From: Sporosarcina sp. 6E9
GTDB lineage: Bacteria; Bacillota; Bacilli; Bacillales_A; Planococcaceae
Direction: 5' to 3'
Length of the DNA: 59,741 nt
NCBI RefSeq assembly: GCF_017921835.1
Contig: NZ_JAGEMN010000008.1
Location: 1 to 59,741, forward strand
Of this stretch, positions 24,652-33,538 are shown piece after piece (within the stretch, counting starts at the first letter, position 1; the number at the start of each line of letters is the position of its first letter). The notes under the pieces are model-generated. The model had not been told where the DNA came from, did no database searches, and worked only from the letters and a program-made list of their open reading frames with translations. A program made the position numbers and the translations under genes.

Positions 24652-25662
24652 TTATCGGCTAATGCCTAGATCGTCGAGAAGTTCTTGACTGGCCTCAACT
24701 TGTTCTTTTAAGAACGCTTTATATTCTTCGTGTCCCATGTATAGGTCGCCCCAACCATAATTTGCGCGGATTTCTTTCCATGCGTCTGTTTCTGTCATTG
24801 CTTTAAATTGCTGCTCATAATACTTCAAAGCTTCTTCTGGCAAATCAGCTGGTCCAAAAAAACCTCTCCAGTTAATGTAAGTCGTATTAATCCCTTGCTC
24901 GATTCCTGTTGGGAAATCAGAAATTGTTTCGCCTTCAAGACGCTCTTCTGATGTTACGGCAAGAACCCTAACATTTCCGGCACGGACTTGTTCAACTACT
25001 TCGGAGACGTCAGTTGAGAAAACATCCACACTACCATTTAATAATGCAGTTAATTCGCCACCGTCTTGTTCTGAAACATACTTGAGTTTAGTAATGTCAA
25101 CACCAGCTTCTTTCGCAAATTTCGCGAATTTTAGGTGGTCCATACTACCAGGTGAAGAAGATCCGATAACAGTAACGCTTGTCGGGTCTTTTTTCATATC
25201 ATCAAACAAATCATTTAGATTTTCCCATTTCGAGTCTGCTTTTACGGCAAATGCACCGTAATCCGCGATAACGTTCGCAATCGGAGTGAAGTCTGTATAG
25301 TCATATTCAGACTGTCCGTTTAATGGTACGTCAATCATTGGAGTAGAGGTTACGAACAGATTGTATGGACTTTCTTTTTTTGTTGCAATATAAGCCCACC
25401 CGACTGCTCCTCCGCCACCTGTCTTATTTACAACACCAATGCCTTGATCGATTAAACCCTCTTCTTCTAACACTTTCGCTGCCATACGTGCAGTCGTATC
25501 CCATCCACCGCCTGCACCAGATGGAGCAACGATTTCAATATTCTTTGACGGTTTCCAGTCCCCATCCTTATCCCCTGAGCTATTTCCATCAGAAGAATCG
25601 TTACAAGCCGCAACAAAAACAGCCAATACTAACACTAAAAATACTAAATAAAACTTCTTCAT
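24652..25662 (-). CDS. tctC: TctC lipoprotein solute-binding subunit
   Basis: 336 residues. Signal peptide plus lipobox (VFVAAC, Cys20) makes it a membrane-anchored lipoprotein. The body begins KNIEIVAPSGAGGGWDTTAR and continues with the two-lobed TctC/Bug fold (GVVNKTGGGGAVGWAYIATKK). TAGGAGG precedes ATG 25662. It captures the carboxylate substrate for TctAB. First gene of the operon, with a 20-bp palindrome ~70 nt upstream. Confidence 0.92.
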   Translation of the reverse strand: MKKFYLVFLVLVLAVFVAACNDSSDGNSSGDKDGDWKPSKNIEIVAPSGAGGGWDTTARMAAKVLEEEGLIDQGIGVVNKTGGGGAVGWAYIATKKESPYNLFVTSTPMIDVPLNGQSEYDYTDFTPIANVIADYGAFAVKADSKWENLNDLFDDMKKDPTSVTVIGSSSPGSMDHLKFAKFAKEAGVDITKLKYVSEQDGGELTALLNGSVDVFSTDVSEVVEQVRAGNVRVLAVTSEERLEGETISDFPTGIEQGINTTYINWRGFFGPADLPEEALKYYEQQFKAMTETDAWKEIRANYGWGDLYMGHEEYKAFLKEQVEASQELLDDLGISR

Positions 25663-25733
25663 ACTCGACCTCCTAATGTAAGTGCTTTCAAACCAAGTAT
25701 AGAAACATCAGACAACTTAGTAAAATTGATAAA

Positions 25734-25753
25734 TTCTATGGTTAACCATAGAA
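25734..25753 (-). promoter_or_regulatory. Candidate LysR operator: perfect 20-bp palindrome upstream of tctC
   Basis: TTCTATGGTTAACCATAGAA is fully self-complementary, lies 72-91 nt before tctC, and fits the dyad type of LysR-family sites (T-N11-A in the core). The LysR gene at 20661 is the obvious candidate binder. Confidence 0.6.
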
Positions 25754-25913
25754 ACCATTGATGGAAGATTTGGTTGACTTTGGCACATTTGCTAAGGGAT
25801 TTTTATACCTCATAATCTGACCCCTACGTTATCGACTGGATTGATACTTTCACAGATGCCAGATACGTGCTAAGTTATCAGTATTGAGAAAACAATAACT
25901 TTTTGGAAGAGGT

Positions 25914-26456
25914 TTGACTATGAAAACAACTACAGCCGGCTATTCGAATTTACGCACTTTTGATCTAATTATTACTGCAATGTTAATAGCGCTTGTCTTT
26001 GTAGCAACGCTAACGTTAAACATCAGATTGCCAATCGCAGCAAATGGCGGTTTGGTGCATCTTGGAACGGGCATGTTGTTTATCGCGTCGATTTTATTCG
26101 GACCTAAAAAAGGCGCACTCGCCGGAGCAATCGGCATGGGATTATTTGACTTAGTATCAGGTTGGACGTTGTGGGCGCCATTCACCATTGTCGCTCGTGG
26201 CTTGCAGGGGTATATCGTCGGGAAAATTGCTTGGTCGAATGGACGAAAAGGAAGTAGCATGTCTGTCAACTTGCTAGCTGCCATCCTCTCGATTCCAGTC
26301 ATGTTAGCGGTTTACTTTCTTTGTGAACGAGTTCTATTTGGTAGTTGGATTATCCCGGTGGCTTCCATTCCAGGTAATTTAGTTCAAAACGTTGTCGGGA
26401 TCGCCATAGCCCTTCCAGTTTGTGTTTTGTTAAAGAAGGTTTCTGTTTTTAAATAA
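25914..26456 (+). CDS. ECF transporter S component (vitamin-type substrate-binding membrane subunit)
   Basis: 180 residues, about six helices. The pattern LIITAMLIALVFVATLTLNI, IASILFGPKKGALAGAIGMG, LFDLVSGWTLWAP, with PGNLVQNVVGIAI near the end, is typical of ECF-type S subunits (ECF_trnsprt/ribofla_trS groups). These units bind a vitamin and couple to a shared EcfAAT motor encoded elsewhere. No riboswitch I recognise lies in the 250-nt upstream region. The thiamine S component ThiW at 40.9 kb is a different gene. Ligand not predictable. Confidence 0.8.
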   Translation: MTMKTTTAGYSNLRTFDLIITAMLIALVFVATLTLNIRLPIAANGGLVHLGTGMLFIASILFGPKKGALAGAIGMGLFDLVSGWTLWAPFTIVARGLQGYIVGKIAWSNGRKGSSMSVNLLAAILSIPVMLAVYFLCERVLFGSWIIPVASIPGNLVQNVVGIAIALPVCVLLKKVSVFK

Positions 26457-26530
26457 AATAAGAGAGGCCATTGTTTTGTAGAGATATGTACATTCTTTAC
26501 CCACATAACGCATAGGATTATTTATTAGTG

Positions 26531-27094
26531 ATGAAGGGATTGAACGAATTGTATTATCACAATCGATATCCTTATTATGTAAATAGGCCAATGTATCATT
26601 ATGGTTCACAATGTGGTTGTTGGACAAAACAAGCAAACACATGGGGTTCATTTCGCCCCGCCAATGGCGACATTATGTTAAAAGATCATGGTGCAGAACC
26701 GTTTGTCGTGAATATCAATCAAGCGGTGAAACAAAACAATACGTTCCGTACTGCTTTATGGACGGGAGAATATTTACAACTGACCTTGATGAGTATCAAT
26801 GTTGGTGAAGACATCGGTTTGGAGATGCACGATGACGTTGACCAATTTTTGCGTGTTGAACAAGGCCAGGGTATTGTTCAAATGGGAAAAAGTAAAGATA
26901 ATTTAAGTTTTGTAAGAAACATTCAGGATGATTCTGCAATATTTCTGCCCGCAGGAACTTGGCACAATGTAATGAATACAGGTCATGTTCCACTAAAACT
27001 TTACTCGATATATGCGCCGCCAAACCATCCATTTGGAACAGTCCATGCAACGAGGGCAGATGCAATGGCTGCAGAGGAAGGGTACGGCCATTAA
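26531..27094 (+). CDS. Cupin-domain protein
   Basis: About 187 residues. Two cupin motifs: EDIGLEMHDDVDQFLRVEQG (with conserved His and Glu-type residues) and PAGTWHNVMNTGHVPLKLYSI. The N-terminal ~45 residues are Tyr/Asn/His-rich (NRYPYYVNRPMYHYGSQCGC), unlike simple cupins and reminiscent of spore coat-like composition. Start is uncertain: ATG 26531 has only weak AGGA support, and a TTG at 26546 has AGGG 10 nt upstream. Ended by the terminator at 27110. Confidence 0.75.
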   Translation: MKGLNELYYHNRYPYYVNRPMYHYGSQCGCWTKQANTWGSFRPANGDIMLKDHGAEPFVVNINQAVKQNNTFRTALWTGEYLQLTLMSINVGEDIGLEMHDDVDQFLRVEQGQGIVQMGKSKDNLSFVRNIQDDSAIFLPAGTWHNVMNTGHVPLKLYSIYAPPNHPFGTVHATRADAMAAEEGYGH

Positions 27095-27109
27095 ATGGCG
27101 GATGAGATG

Positions 27110-27141
27110 AAATGGCTTGGTAAGGGATCCAAGCCATTTTT
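27110..27141 (+). terminator. Intrinsic terminator of the cupin gene
   Basis: AAATGGCTTGG and CCAAGCCATTTTT form a stem with a T-run. Confidence 0.85.
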
Positions 27142-27345
27142 GACGTGGTTTTTAATCATTACTTAACTTGCAAAGAAACTTCCCTCTTTTTTATATGTCC
27201 TAACTAGTCTATAATTGATAGTAGTAGATAAAATTATGTGAAAATAATTGTGATAGATTCTTACAGGGGTATGGGCGGAATATTGGCGTGATGGGGGTGC
27301 ATAGTCTCCCTCTTTTTGAAAATTAAAAGTATGGAGACGGTGAAC

Positions 27346-28866
27346 ATGAATAATACAGAAAACAAAACAGACATTATTTTAATAGGCGCCGGAATCATGA
27401 GCGCGACTTTGGGGACGCTTTTAAAAGAATTGGCACCTGACTGGAAGATTACCGTATTTGAAAAACTTGTCAGTGCAGGCGCGGAAAGTTCTAATGAGTG
27501 GAATAATGCGGGGACGGGGCATGCTGCATTATGCGAGTTGAACTACACATCCGAAAAGCCAGACGGGACAATGGATATTAGCAAAGCCGTCAAGATTAAT
27601 GAGCAGTTTCAGCTGTCCATGCAGTTTTGGGCTTATCTCGTAAACAGTGGACTGATTAGTAATCCAGAGGAATTCATCATGCCTTTGCCACATATGAGCA
27701 TGGTGCAAGGGGAAGACAATGTCACGTTTTTAAAGAAACGGTTTGAAGCATTGACGAAAGATCCTTTATTCCAAGGGATGGAGTTTTCCGATGATCCCAA
27801 AAAACTGATGGAATGGATTCCGTTGATCATGCAAGATCGACAGTCGAAAGAACCGATGGCGGCAACGAAAATCGACTCTGGAACTGACGTTAACTTTGGT
27901 GCGTTAACGCGCATGTTGTTTGACCACTTAAAAGATCAAAACGTCGAGATGAATTACAAGCATACCGTTGAAGATATTAAGCGTGCTGATGACGGTTCAT
28001 GGGAATTAAAAGTGCGTAATGGCAGCGGGAAACTTGAACGCCATAAAGCGAAGTTCGTCTTTATCGGCGGCGGTGGGGGTAGTCTGCATTTATTGCAAAA
28101 GACAGGCATTCCCGAATCCAAACATATCGGTGGATTCCCGGTTAGCGGGATATTCTTATCATGTACCAATCCGGAAATTACAGCGCAACATCATGCGAAA
28201 GTATACGGAAAAGCCAAGGTCGGCGCACCGCCAATGTCGGTTCCGCATCTGGATACAAGATTTATCGAGAATAAAAAAGAGTTGCTATTCGGACCGTTTG
28301 CCGGCTTCTCGCCGAAGTTTTTGAAAACCGGTTCCAATATGGATTTAATCACTTCGGTCAAACCGAACAACGTCCTGACAATGTTGGCGGCAGGCGCGAA
28401 AGAGATGTCGTTGACAAAGTACTTGATTGAGCAACTGATGTTGTCGAAAGAACAACGTATCGAAGAATTACGCGAGTTTATCCCGAATGCTAAAGCTGAG
28501 GATTGGGATTTAGTCGTTGCGGGTCAACGCGTACAAGTTATTAAAGATACGGTTGACGGCAAGGGAACGCTTCAATTTGGTACGGAAGTCGTCAGTGCTG
28601 AAGATGGTTCAATCGCAGCCTTACTAGGTGCTTCACCGGGCGCGTCAACAGCCGTTCATGTGATGCTTGAAATATTCAATAAATGCTTCCCTGAACATAT
28701 GAATGAGTGGGAACCGAAAATTAAAGAAATGATCCCTTCATACGGCAAGTCACTCGGGCAAAACCCGCAGTTGCTAGCAGAGACTCATGCGATGACAGCA
28801 AAGGTATTGGGTTTGAAAGAAGAAACGCCAGTTGTTGAAGAAACTAGAGTTGAAGTAACGAATTAA
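27346..28866 (+). CDS. mqo: Malate:quinone oxidoreductase
   Basis: 506 residues from ATG 27346 ([20 protein letters not shown]), with GGAGACGGTGA upstream; the frame before it is spurious. FAD-binding GAGIMS near the N-terminus, [20 protein letters not shown], and [17 protein letters not shown] are hallmark Mqo sequences. The enzyme is a membrane-associated flavoprotein oxidising malate to oxaloacetate with electrons to menaquinone, replacing or supplementing NAD-malate dehydrogenase in the citric acid cycle. Monocistronic with a strong terminator. Confidence 0.95.
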   Translation: MNNTENKTDIILIGAGIMSATLGTLLKELAPDWKITVFEKLVSAGAESSNEWNNAGTGHAALCELNYTSEKPDGTMDISKAVKINEQFQLSMQFWAYLVNSGLISNPEEFIMPLPHMSMVQGEDNVTFLKKRFEALTKDPLFQGMEFSDDPKKLMEWIPLIMQDRQSKEPMAATKIDSGTDVNFGALTRMLFDHLKDQNVEMNYKHTVEDIKRADDGSWELKVRNGSGKLERHKAKFVFIGGGGGSLHLLQKTGIPESKHIGGFPVSGIFLSCTNPEITAQHHAKVYGKAKVGAPPMSVPHLDTRFIENKKELLFGPFAGFSPKFLKTGSNMDLITSVKPNNVLTMLAAGAKEMSLTKYLIEQLMLSKEQRIEELREFIPNAKAEDWDLVVAGQRVQVIKDTVDGKGTLQFGTEVVSAEDGSIAALLGASPGASTAVHVMLEIFNKCFPEHMNEWEPKIKEMIPSYGKSLGQNPQLLAETHAMTAKVLGLKEETPVVEETRVEVTN

Positions 28867-28870
28867 TGAT

Positions 28871-28916
28871 AAAAAGCTTAGTCCGTCACAGGTAGAGTGG
28901 CGGGCTAAGCTTTTTT
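28871..28916. terminator. Bidirectional terminator between mqo and the DUF2167 gene
   Basis: AAGCTTAGTCCGTC pairs with GGCGGGCTAAGCTT, with A and T runs on either side. Confidence 0.9.
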
Positions 28917-29808
28917 ATTTGTCTACTGGATCTTTTTCTTCGGATTCCTCAGTAGCTACGATTTCTTCCTCAAATGAAATCGGTGCCTTTTTCTTCTTTC
29001 TGATGAATCCCCATAGTGCCGCTAGACCAGCGATTATTAGTACGCCGAACTTTTTGGCGAAAACGAGAATGACGCCTAAAATCCCTATTTTTTTAGCTAT
29101 AGCTAAGCCGGCACCACCTAGGATTAATGCGTTCAATCCGTATTCTGATACTTTATCGGTGGATTTATCAAAGTCTTCATATTTGTTGCCAGCGGTTACT
29201 TCTAACTTTGACATAATTTGTTCATTCAGCATCTTCTTGTCCGCTTCTCTATTGTCGGGATCGGTCACAAGAACGACTGAGATATTTCCTTCTCTTGTGA
29301 GTAGAAGGGTATTATAATTTAGGAAAGTTTCTTTGTTTTCGTCTTCTAGTAATAAAGACCATGTGAGTCTATGCGTTTCTTCATCGTAATGTGGTTCGAT
29401 ATCCCAACCGGTTACATAGAAACGTTCACCGGGTTCACGCGTTTTATTGTCCTCTTTTGCGCCATCTTTGTAGCTTTTCAATAAAGCTTTGGCGTCAATT
29501 TTTTCCTTTTCAGCGTCTTTAATATGACCGATTTCCTCATAATCGAAGAAAACTGCCCAAGTTTGGGATTCATCCATAGGGTAGATGCTTCCGATTTCAA
29601 AACCTGAAACATAATCCCCGTAGTCCTCTGCCATTTGCTGCGTGTTTTTCCCGTCTAGAAAGATGAATTCAGGATCAAGGTCTATTTTTGCCATATCCCC
29701 TAAGTCTACCGACGTGCCACCTTCAATCCATTCATAATCATTCTCTGCGTTTACTGTCGTGCCAAATACCATAAATAGTACAGCCATCAATCCAATCCAT
29801 CGTTTCAC
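28915..29808 (-). CDS. DUF2167 family membrane protein
   Basis: 297 residues: signal peptide (~1-21), a large extracytoplasmic domain (YEWIEGGTSVDLGDMAKIDL, ...MDESQTWAVFFDYEEIGHI), then two membrane helices (~225-265) and an Arg/Lys patch before a Glu-rich tail. These are features of DUF2167, secreted/membrane proteins of unknown function. Intact length. Upstream lies the 21-bp repeat array A (29944-30015). Confidence 0.75.
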   Translation of the reverse strand: MKRWIGLMAVLFMVFGTTVNAENDYEWIEGGTSVDLGDMAKIDLDPEFIFLDGKNTQQMAEDYGDYVSGFEIGSIYPMDESQTWAVFFDYEEIGHIKDAEKEKIDAKALLKSYKDGAKEDNKTREPGERFYVTGWDIEPHYDEETHRLTWSLLLEDENKETFLNYNTLLLTREGNISVVLVTDPDNREADKKMLNEQIMSKLEVTAGNKYEDFDKSTDKVSEYGLNALILGGAGLAIAKKIGILGVILVFAKKFGVLIIAGLAALWGFIRKKKKAPISFEEEIVATEESEEKDPVDK

Positions 29809-29943
29809 GTTACGACTCCCCCAAATGACTCATTTGTATTCAAATAAGGAAAATTATAACATGCCTGCGTTGAGAATTGATAGACTTTTTTAAAATTAAA
29901 AAAAGTTTAATCCTGCATTTTTTGTGCGTCAAAAGTCACAACT

Positions 29944-30015
29944 TGCAAGCAAATCGCATTGAGTGCAAGCAAAATACCGGCTTGTGCAAGCAAACGTGGT
30001 CCGTGTGCAAGCAAA
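29944..30015. repeat. 21-bp-period repeat array A (motif TGCAAGCAAA)
   Basis: TGCAAGCAAA occurs exactly at 29944, 29964, 29985 and 30006 (spacing 20-21-21), with different bases between. It lies between the DUF2167 gene start and the pgeF end. The same motif recurs at 51970 and 51991, spacing 21. Confidence 0.8.
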
Positions 30016-30033
30016 TCATGTACGAGCACTCAA

Positions 30034-30798
30034 TCAGTCGCTTTTTCTAACAATAAAACTCAAATGCCTTCCGCACTGTCTATCTTCACGATATGAAAAG
30101 CCGTTTGGATCTTTAAATGTACAGGTTTGATCTATCTCAATTTGATCAGCAGGTATATCAGCAAGCTCCAATTGTTTTTGTACCGTTAATTGATTGTCGA
30201 TGTGGTATTTGTAGGTGGCATCATTGAAATACATAAACTCGTCCGCATAGCCAAGGCCTTTGAATTTCAGATAGACATCTTCATCGACTTCGAACTTTTC
30301 TTGGCTAAGGGCGGCGCCGATTTGAACATGAAAATCTTTCGGATCGCACTGTTCAACTTGTATTAAATGATTGAAAAGCTTTTTTGTGATTTCTTTCACG
30401 GTGCCTTGCCAACCGGAGTGGATGACGCCGATGAGTCCAGTTTTTTCGTTGCGGAAAATGACGGGCACACAATCTGCTGTGAAGCTACATAGGACGATAT
30501 TGGGTTCGTAAGTGTAAAGTGCATCTGTGTCTTGGATAGCCGTTTCTAGTTGCTCAGAACCCCGTCCTGTGTCTTGTAGGGTTACTTTGTAGAAGTTGTC
30601 ACTGTGCGTCTGATTCGCGCATACAAAGGAAGCCAGCTCGCATTGTAAAGATGCGGCTAGTTTTTTTCTATTTATGATTATATTGTCAGGGTTTTCACAT
30701 GCGTGAAGCGCCATATTGTTCATTTCGAGTTCTGTTTCCTCTTTCATTGTCATGCCTGCAATTAAGTTTTCGTTGTTAATATATAGTTTTGTTTTCAT
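30034..30798 (-). CDS. pgeF: Polyphenol oxidase / peptidoglycan editing factor PgeF (YlmD, DUF152)
   Basis: 254 residues from ATG 30798, supported by AGGTGATG; the open frame to 30936 is the 21-bp array read in frame. Conserved signature residues CANQTHSDN, CSFTADCVPVIF, IGVIHSGWQGTV and GAALSQEKFEV give the His and Cys metal/catalytic residues of the YfiH/YlmD family. The E. coli member removes misincorporated amino acids from peptidoglycan precursors; the family was also called laccase-like. Here it is alone, outside its usual ylm division cluster. Confidence 0.88.
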   Translation of the reverse strand: MKTKLYINNENLIAGMTMKEETELEMNNMALHACENPDNIIINRKKLAASLQCELASFVCANQTHSDNFYKVTLQDTGRGSEQLETAIQDTDALYTYEPNIVLCSFTADCVPVIFRNEKTGLIGVIHSGWQGTVKEITKKLFNHLIQVEQCDPKDFHVQIGAALSQEKFEVDEDVYLKFKGLGYADEFMYFNDATYKYHIDNQLTVQKQLELADIPADQIEIDQTCTFKDPNGFSYREDRQCGRHLSFIVRKSD

Positions 30799-30863
30799 GT
30801 CATCACCTATTGTTAATATAGCGAAGTATTGTGGTGATGTATAGGCGAAGACAGATAAATTTA

Positions 30864-30952
30864 TATCCTGCATATAGCGGCGGATATCCGTCACATAGCC
30901 AGCTATATCCGACGCAAATGGAAGTTTATCCGTCACATAGCGCGATATATCC
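30864..30952. repeat. 21-bp-period repeat array B (motif TATCCGTCACATAGC)
   Basis: TATCC starts at 30864, 30885, 30906, 30927 and 30948, exactly 21 bp apart. Units at 30885 and 30927 are identical over 15 bases (TATCCGTCACATAGC). It lies just upstream of pgeF, overlapping nothing real. Confidence 0.85.
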
Positions 30953-31075
30953 GCAAAACAGGACTAATCTCACATGAAAATAATCGCTTTCCCACTCACT
31001 AAATATCAGAAAATACTTTTATTTTGATGAACACAATGGTAGACTTGTAGTAATCATACAGAGGAAGGACTGAGC

Positions 31076-31102
31076 GTGGAAGATGGACAACTAATCTTTT
31101 GA
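31076..31102 (+). CDS. Leader peptide (8 codons) of the ABC-F gene
   Basis: GAGGAAGG at ~7 nt before GTG 31076; the frame encodes MEDGQLIF and stops at TGA 31100. It overlaps segment 1 of the attenuator. Leader peptides of this size are typical of drug-induced ABC-F and methyltransferase genes; not demonstrated here. Confidence 0.55.
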   Translation: MEDGQLIF

Positions 31103-31256
31103 TTCCGAGAAATTTAGGTTTGATTCAACGGAAACAGGATTAGTCTGTCTACTTTTACGAACAGTTCCTTCCTCGACGCGCGAGCTAGAGGTTTTTTAAG
31201 GTTCTTTTTTAGACTAATCCTTTCGATTAATTTCGAAGGGATTTTTTTGTCCCTTC
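31076..31256 (+). promoter_or_regulatory. Attenuator leader before the ABC-F gene (three mutually exclusive segments plus terminator)
   Basis: Segment 1 ACTAATC (31090-31096, in the leader ORF) can pair with segment 2 GGATTAGTCT (31137-31146). Segment 2 pairs perfectly over 10 bp with segment 3 AGACTAATCC (31211-31220). The terminator 31216-31248 pairs AATCC with GGATT and TTCGA with TCGAA and has a T-run; its 5' arm overlaps segment 3. So 2:3 pairing would stop terminator formation. A second hairpin, GAAGGGA/TCCCTTC (31235-31256), sits next to the ribosome site. Confidence 0.7.
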
Positions 31257-31274
31257 GTTTATGGAGGAATGGCT

Positions 31275-32933
31275 ATGCTTATTGGGAAATTGAATGGTGT
31301 ATCGGTTCGATACGGGGAAAAAGTGATTATTGATGAAGTGACGGCGGAGATTCCGGCAGGTGCACGTATTGCGATTGTCGGGCCGAACGGGGCTGGGAAG
31401 ACGACGCTTTTGTCAGTGTTGGCCGGGGAAACAGCGCTAACATCCGGGACAATTCACTGGAACGGAAAAGCGCCTTCGGTCACGTATTTTCGGCAGGAAC
31501 AGGAAGAAGAATCGCAAGTTGACTGGGAACGGGCGGATGCGCATATTTACCGGAAGAAGTGGAATGTGCCCGAAAAGACTGCGTATAATTTTGCAAGCGG
31601 TGGAGAACGGATGAAAATGAGACTTTCCGCAGCACTTGCTGAGCGAAGCAACCTGGTTTTACTGGATGAACCGACGAACCATTTAGACAGCAACAGTTTG
31701 GACGAATTAATACGGATCATTCAAGCAGGCAAAGAAACGTATCTCATCGTTTCGCATGATCGGCATTTCATCGATAAAGTTGCGGACTATGTATTTGAGA
31801 TCGAATCCGGGAAGTTAACGGTTTATCAAGGGAATTATACAGATTACCGAACGAAGAAAGATTTTGATCGCGAAGTTCAGCAACATCACTATGAACAGCA
31901 GCAACGCATGATTGAAAGAGTCGAGGGTCAGATGGATCAGCTTGGAAGATGGTCAGAAAAAGCGCATACGGCTTCAACGAAAAAAGGTGGAGCGAAAGAA
32001 TACTGGCGCATGAAAGCGAAAAAGAAGGATGTGCAGATTCGTTCGAAGCGGAAGCGGCTTGAAGCTGAGCTGGATAAGGAACGCATTGATAAGCCAGAGG
32101 ACGAATATGGCGTGTCGTTTGATATGAAAGGGCGGACGAAAAAAGGTAGACGCGTTCTTGAATTGAAAGGTGTTCAAAAATCATACGCTGGAAATGCATT
32201 GTTTAGCAATGTCTCATTTACAGTGCAGGCGGGTGAGCGAATTGCGCTTGTCGGTCCGAATGGTGCAGGAAAATCCACGTTGTTTCGGATGATTCTTGGA
32301 GAAGAAAATTACGAAGGCGATCTTTGGAAAACAGATGGCATGACGATTGGCTATTTAAGTCAGACGGTGTTGGATTTACCGTGGGATGAGACGATGGCGG
32401 ATTATTTTCACGCAGAAACCTATGAGGAACAGGGTTTAATTCGCATAAATTTAACGAATCTCGGGTTTTCAGAAAGTCAGTGGAATCTACCATTGTCAGC
32501 GTTAAGTATGGGTGAGCGTGTGAAGGTGAAATTGATGCAGTTCATCCTCGAGGGGACGGATGTGTTGGTATTAGACGAGCCGACGAATCATCTGGATTTG
32601 GCTTCGCGGGAGGAGCTCGAGCGGACGTTGGACACATTTCCGGGTACGCTATTATTTGCATCGCATGACCGTTATTTTGTAGAGCGCATGGCGAATGGGT
32701 TGCTTGTTTTTGAAGAGGGAACAATCCGGAAGTTGCCAATGACATATGCGGAGTGGAAAGAGCGGGGGGCTACTCCGAAACCGAAGTCGACGGTGGAAGA
32801 AAGACTTCGACTAGAAACGGAGTTACAAGCGGTTTTGGGCCAGCTTAGTTTGTTGAAGCCTGGGGATAAGGAGTATGCGGAACTTGATGAAGCGTTTTTG
32901 GATTTGAGTAAGCGGTTGAAAAGGTTGTTGTAA
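31275..32933 (+). CDS. ABC-F family ATPase, ribosome-protection-like (Vga/Lsa/VmlR-like)
   Basis: 552 residues from ATG 31275, with GGAGG six nt upstream (the ATG two codons earlier overlaps that site). Two nucleotide-binding domains: Walker A GPNGAGKTT (~34-42) and GPNGAGKST (~330), signatures ASGGERMKMRL and ALSMGERVKVKL, Walker B VLLDEPTNHLD and VLVLDEPTNHLD. No membrane part; the inter-domain linker (~170-280) is long and basic, the antibiotic-resistance-domain type region that reaches the ribosomal peptidyl-transferase centre. Lsa/VmlR-type members give lincosamide, streptogramin and pleuromutilin resistance; which drug here is unknown. Expression appears to be attenuation-controlled. 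Confidence 0.85.
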   Translation: MLIGKLNGVSVRYGEKVIIDEVTAEIPAGARIAIVGPNGAGKTTLLSVLAGETALTSGTIHWNGKAPSVTYFRQEQEEESQVDWERADAHIYRKKWNVPEKTAYNFASGGERMKMRLSAALAERSNLVLLDEPTNHLDSNSLDELIRIIQAGKETYLIVSHDRHFIDKVADYVFEIESGKLTVYQGNYTDYRTKKDFDREVQQHHYEQQQRMIERVEGQMDQLGRWSEKAHTASTKKGGAKEYWRMKAKKKDVQIRSKRKRLEAELDKERIDKPEDEYGVSFDMKGRTKKGRRVLELKGVQKSYAGNALFSNVSFTVQAGERIALVGPNGAGKSTLFRMILGEENYEGDLWKTDGMTIGYLSQTVLDLPWDETMADYFHAETYEEQGLIRINLTNLGFSESQWNLPLSALSMGERVKVKLMQFILEGTDVLVLDEPTNHLDLASREELERTLDTFPGTLLFASHDRYFVERMANGLLVFEEGTIRKLPMTYAEWKERGATPKPKSTVEERLRLETELQAVLGQLSLLKPGDKEYAELDEAFLDLSKRLKRLL

Positions 32934-33034
32934 ATAGAAATAGGCTAGTTTTAATATGTGAAACCAAGCCTAATAATTAATCGACACATTTTTTATGAAA
33001 CTCTTATGTTATATCTTTATCAAGGAGTGATTTA

Positions 33035-33436
33035 ATGAGAAAAATATATACGATTATCTTATTACTATTTCTACTTTCAGCTTGTGGTGAATATTCTCCT
33101 TCAAAGCATGATGTAGTCAATTCCCATGGAGAAATAGAAAATCTTGGATTGCTTGAAAAGTTTATAGAAGATGTTTCATTGAAAAAGGACAGTGAGATTC
33201 GAGTAGTAAATTACACCGAGGAAGGCGATCCAATTATCCATGACTTAAACTATTCCAACGATAAATTAACTACGAAAATCGATACAAGGGAAGATGAATA
33301 TGGGGAACAATTAGTAATGGAAGATGTGTGTGAAAGCATAAAAAAAATCGGCAAAAATAATCAAGCGATTTACCAGTTAGAGGGATGTAAAGGCGAAGAA
33401 GAAGTAAAATATGTACTTGTAATTGATAATGATTAG
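33035..33436 (+). CDS. DUF4362 family lipoprotein
   Basis: 133 residues; AAGGAG precedes ATG 33035. Signal peptide with lipobox LLSAC (Cys17). The motif KHDVVNSHGEIENLGLLEKF, IRVVNYTEEGDPIIHDLNY and the C-terminal CESIKKI...EGCKG fit DUF4362, small lipoproteins of Bacillales with unknown function. Monocistronic. Confidence 0.75.
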   Translation: MRKIYTIILLLFLLSACGEYSPSKHDVVNSHGEIENLGLLEKFIEDVSLKKDSEIRVVNYTEEGDPIIHDLNYSNDKLTTKIDTREDEYGEQLVMEDVCESIKKIGKNNQAIYQLEGCKGEEEVKYVLVIDND

Positions 33437-33538
33437 TGGTCAAACTCATTTAAATGTATTGTAAAATATTATACACATGTGGATCAGTGAAATAGGGATT
33501 ATAAACAGTTTGTTGAATATAGTTAAGGTGGATATTTA

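Noticed and set aside
25790..25913. Riboswitch before the ECF S-component gene
   Set aside because: No conserved aptamer core that I know (preQ1, TPP, FMN, purine, folate) is visible.
30799..30936. N-terminal extension of pgeF
   Set aside because: The extra residues come from the 21-bp array read in frame; AGGTGATG marks ATG 30798.
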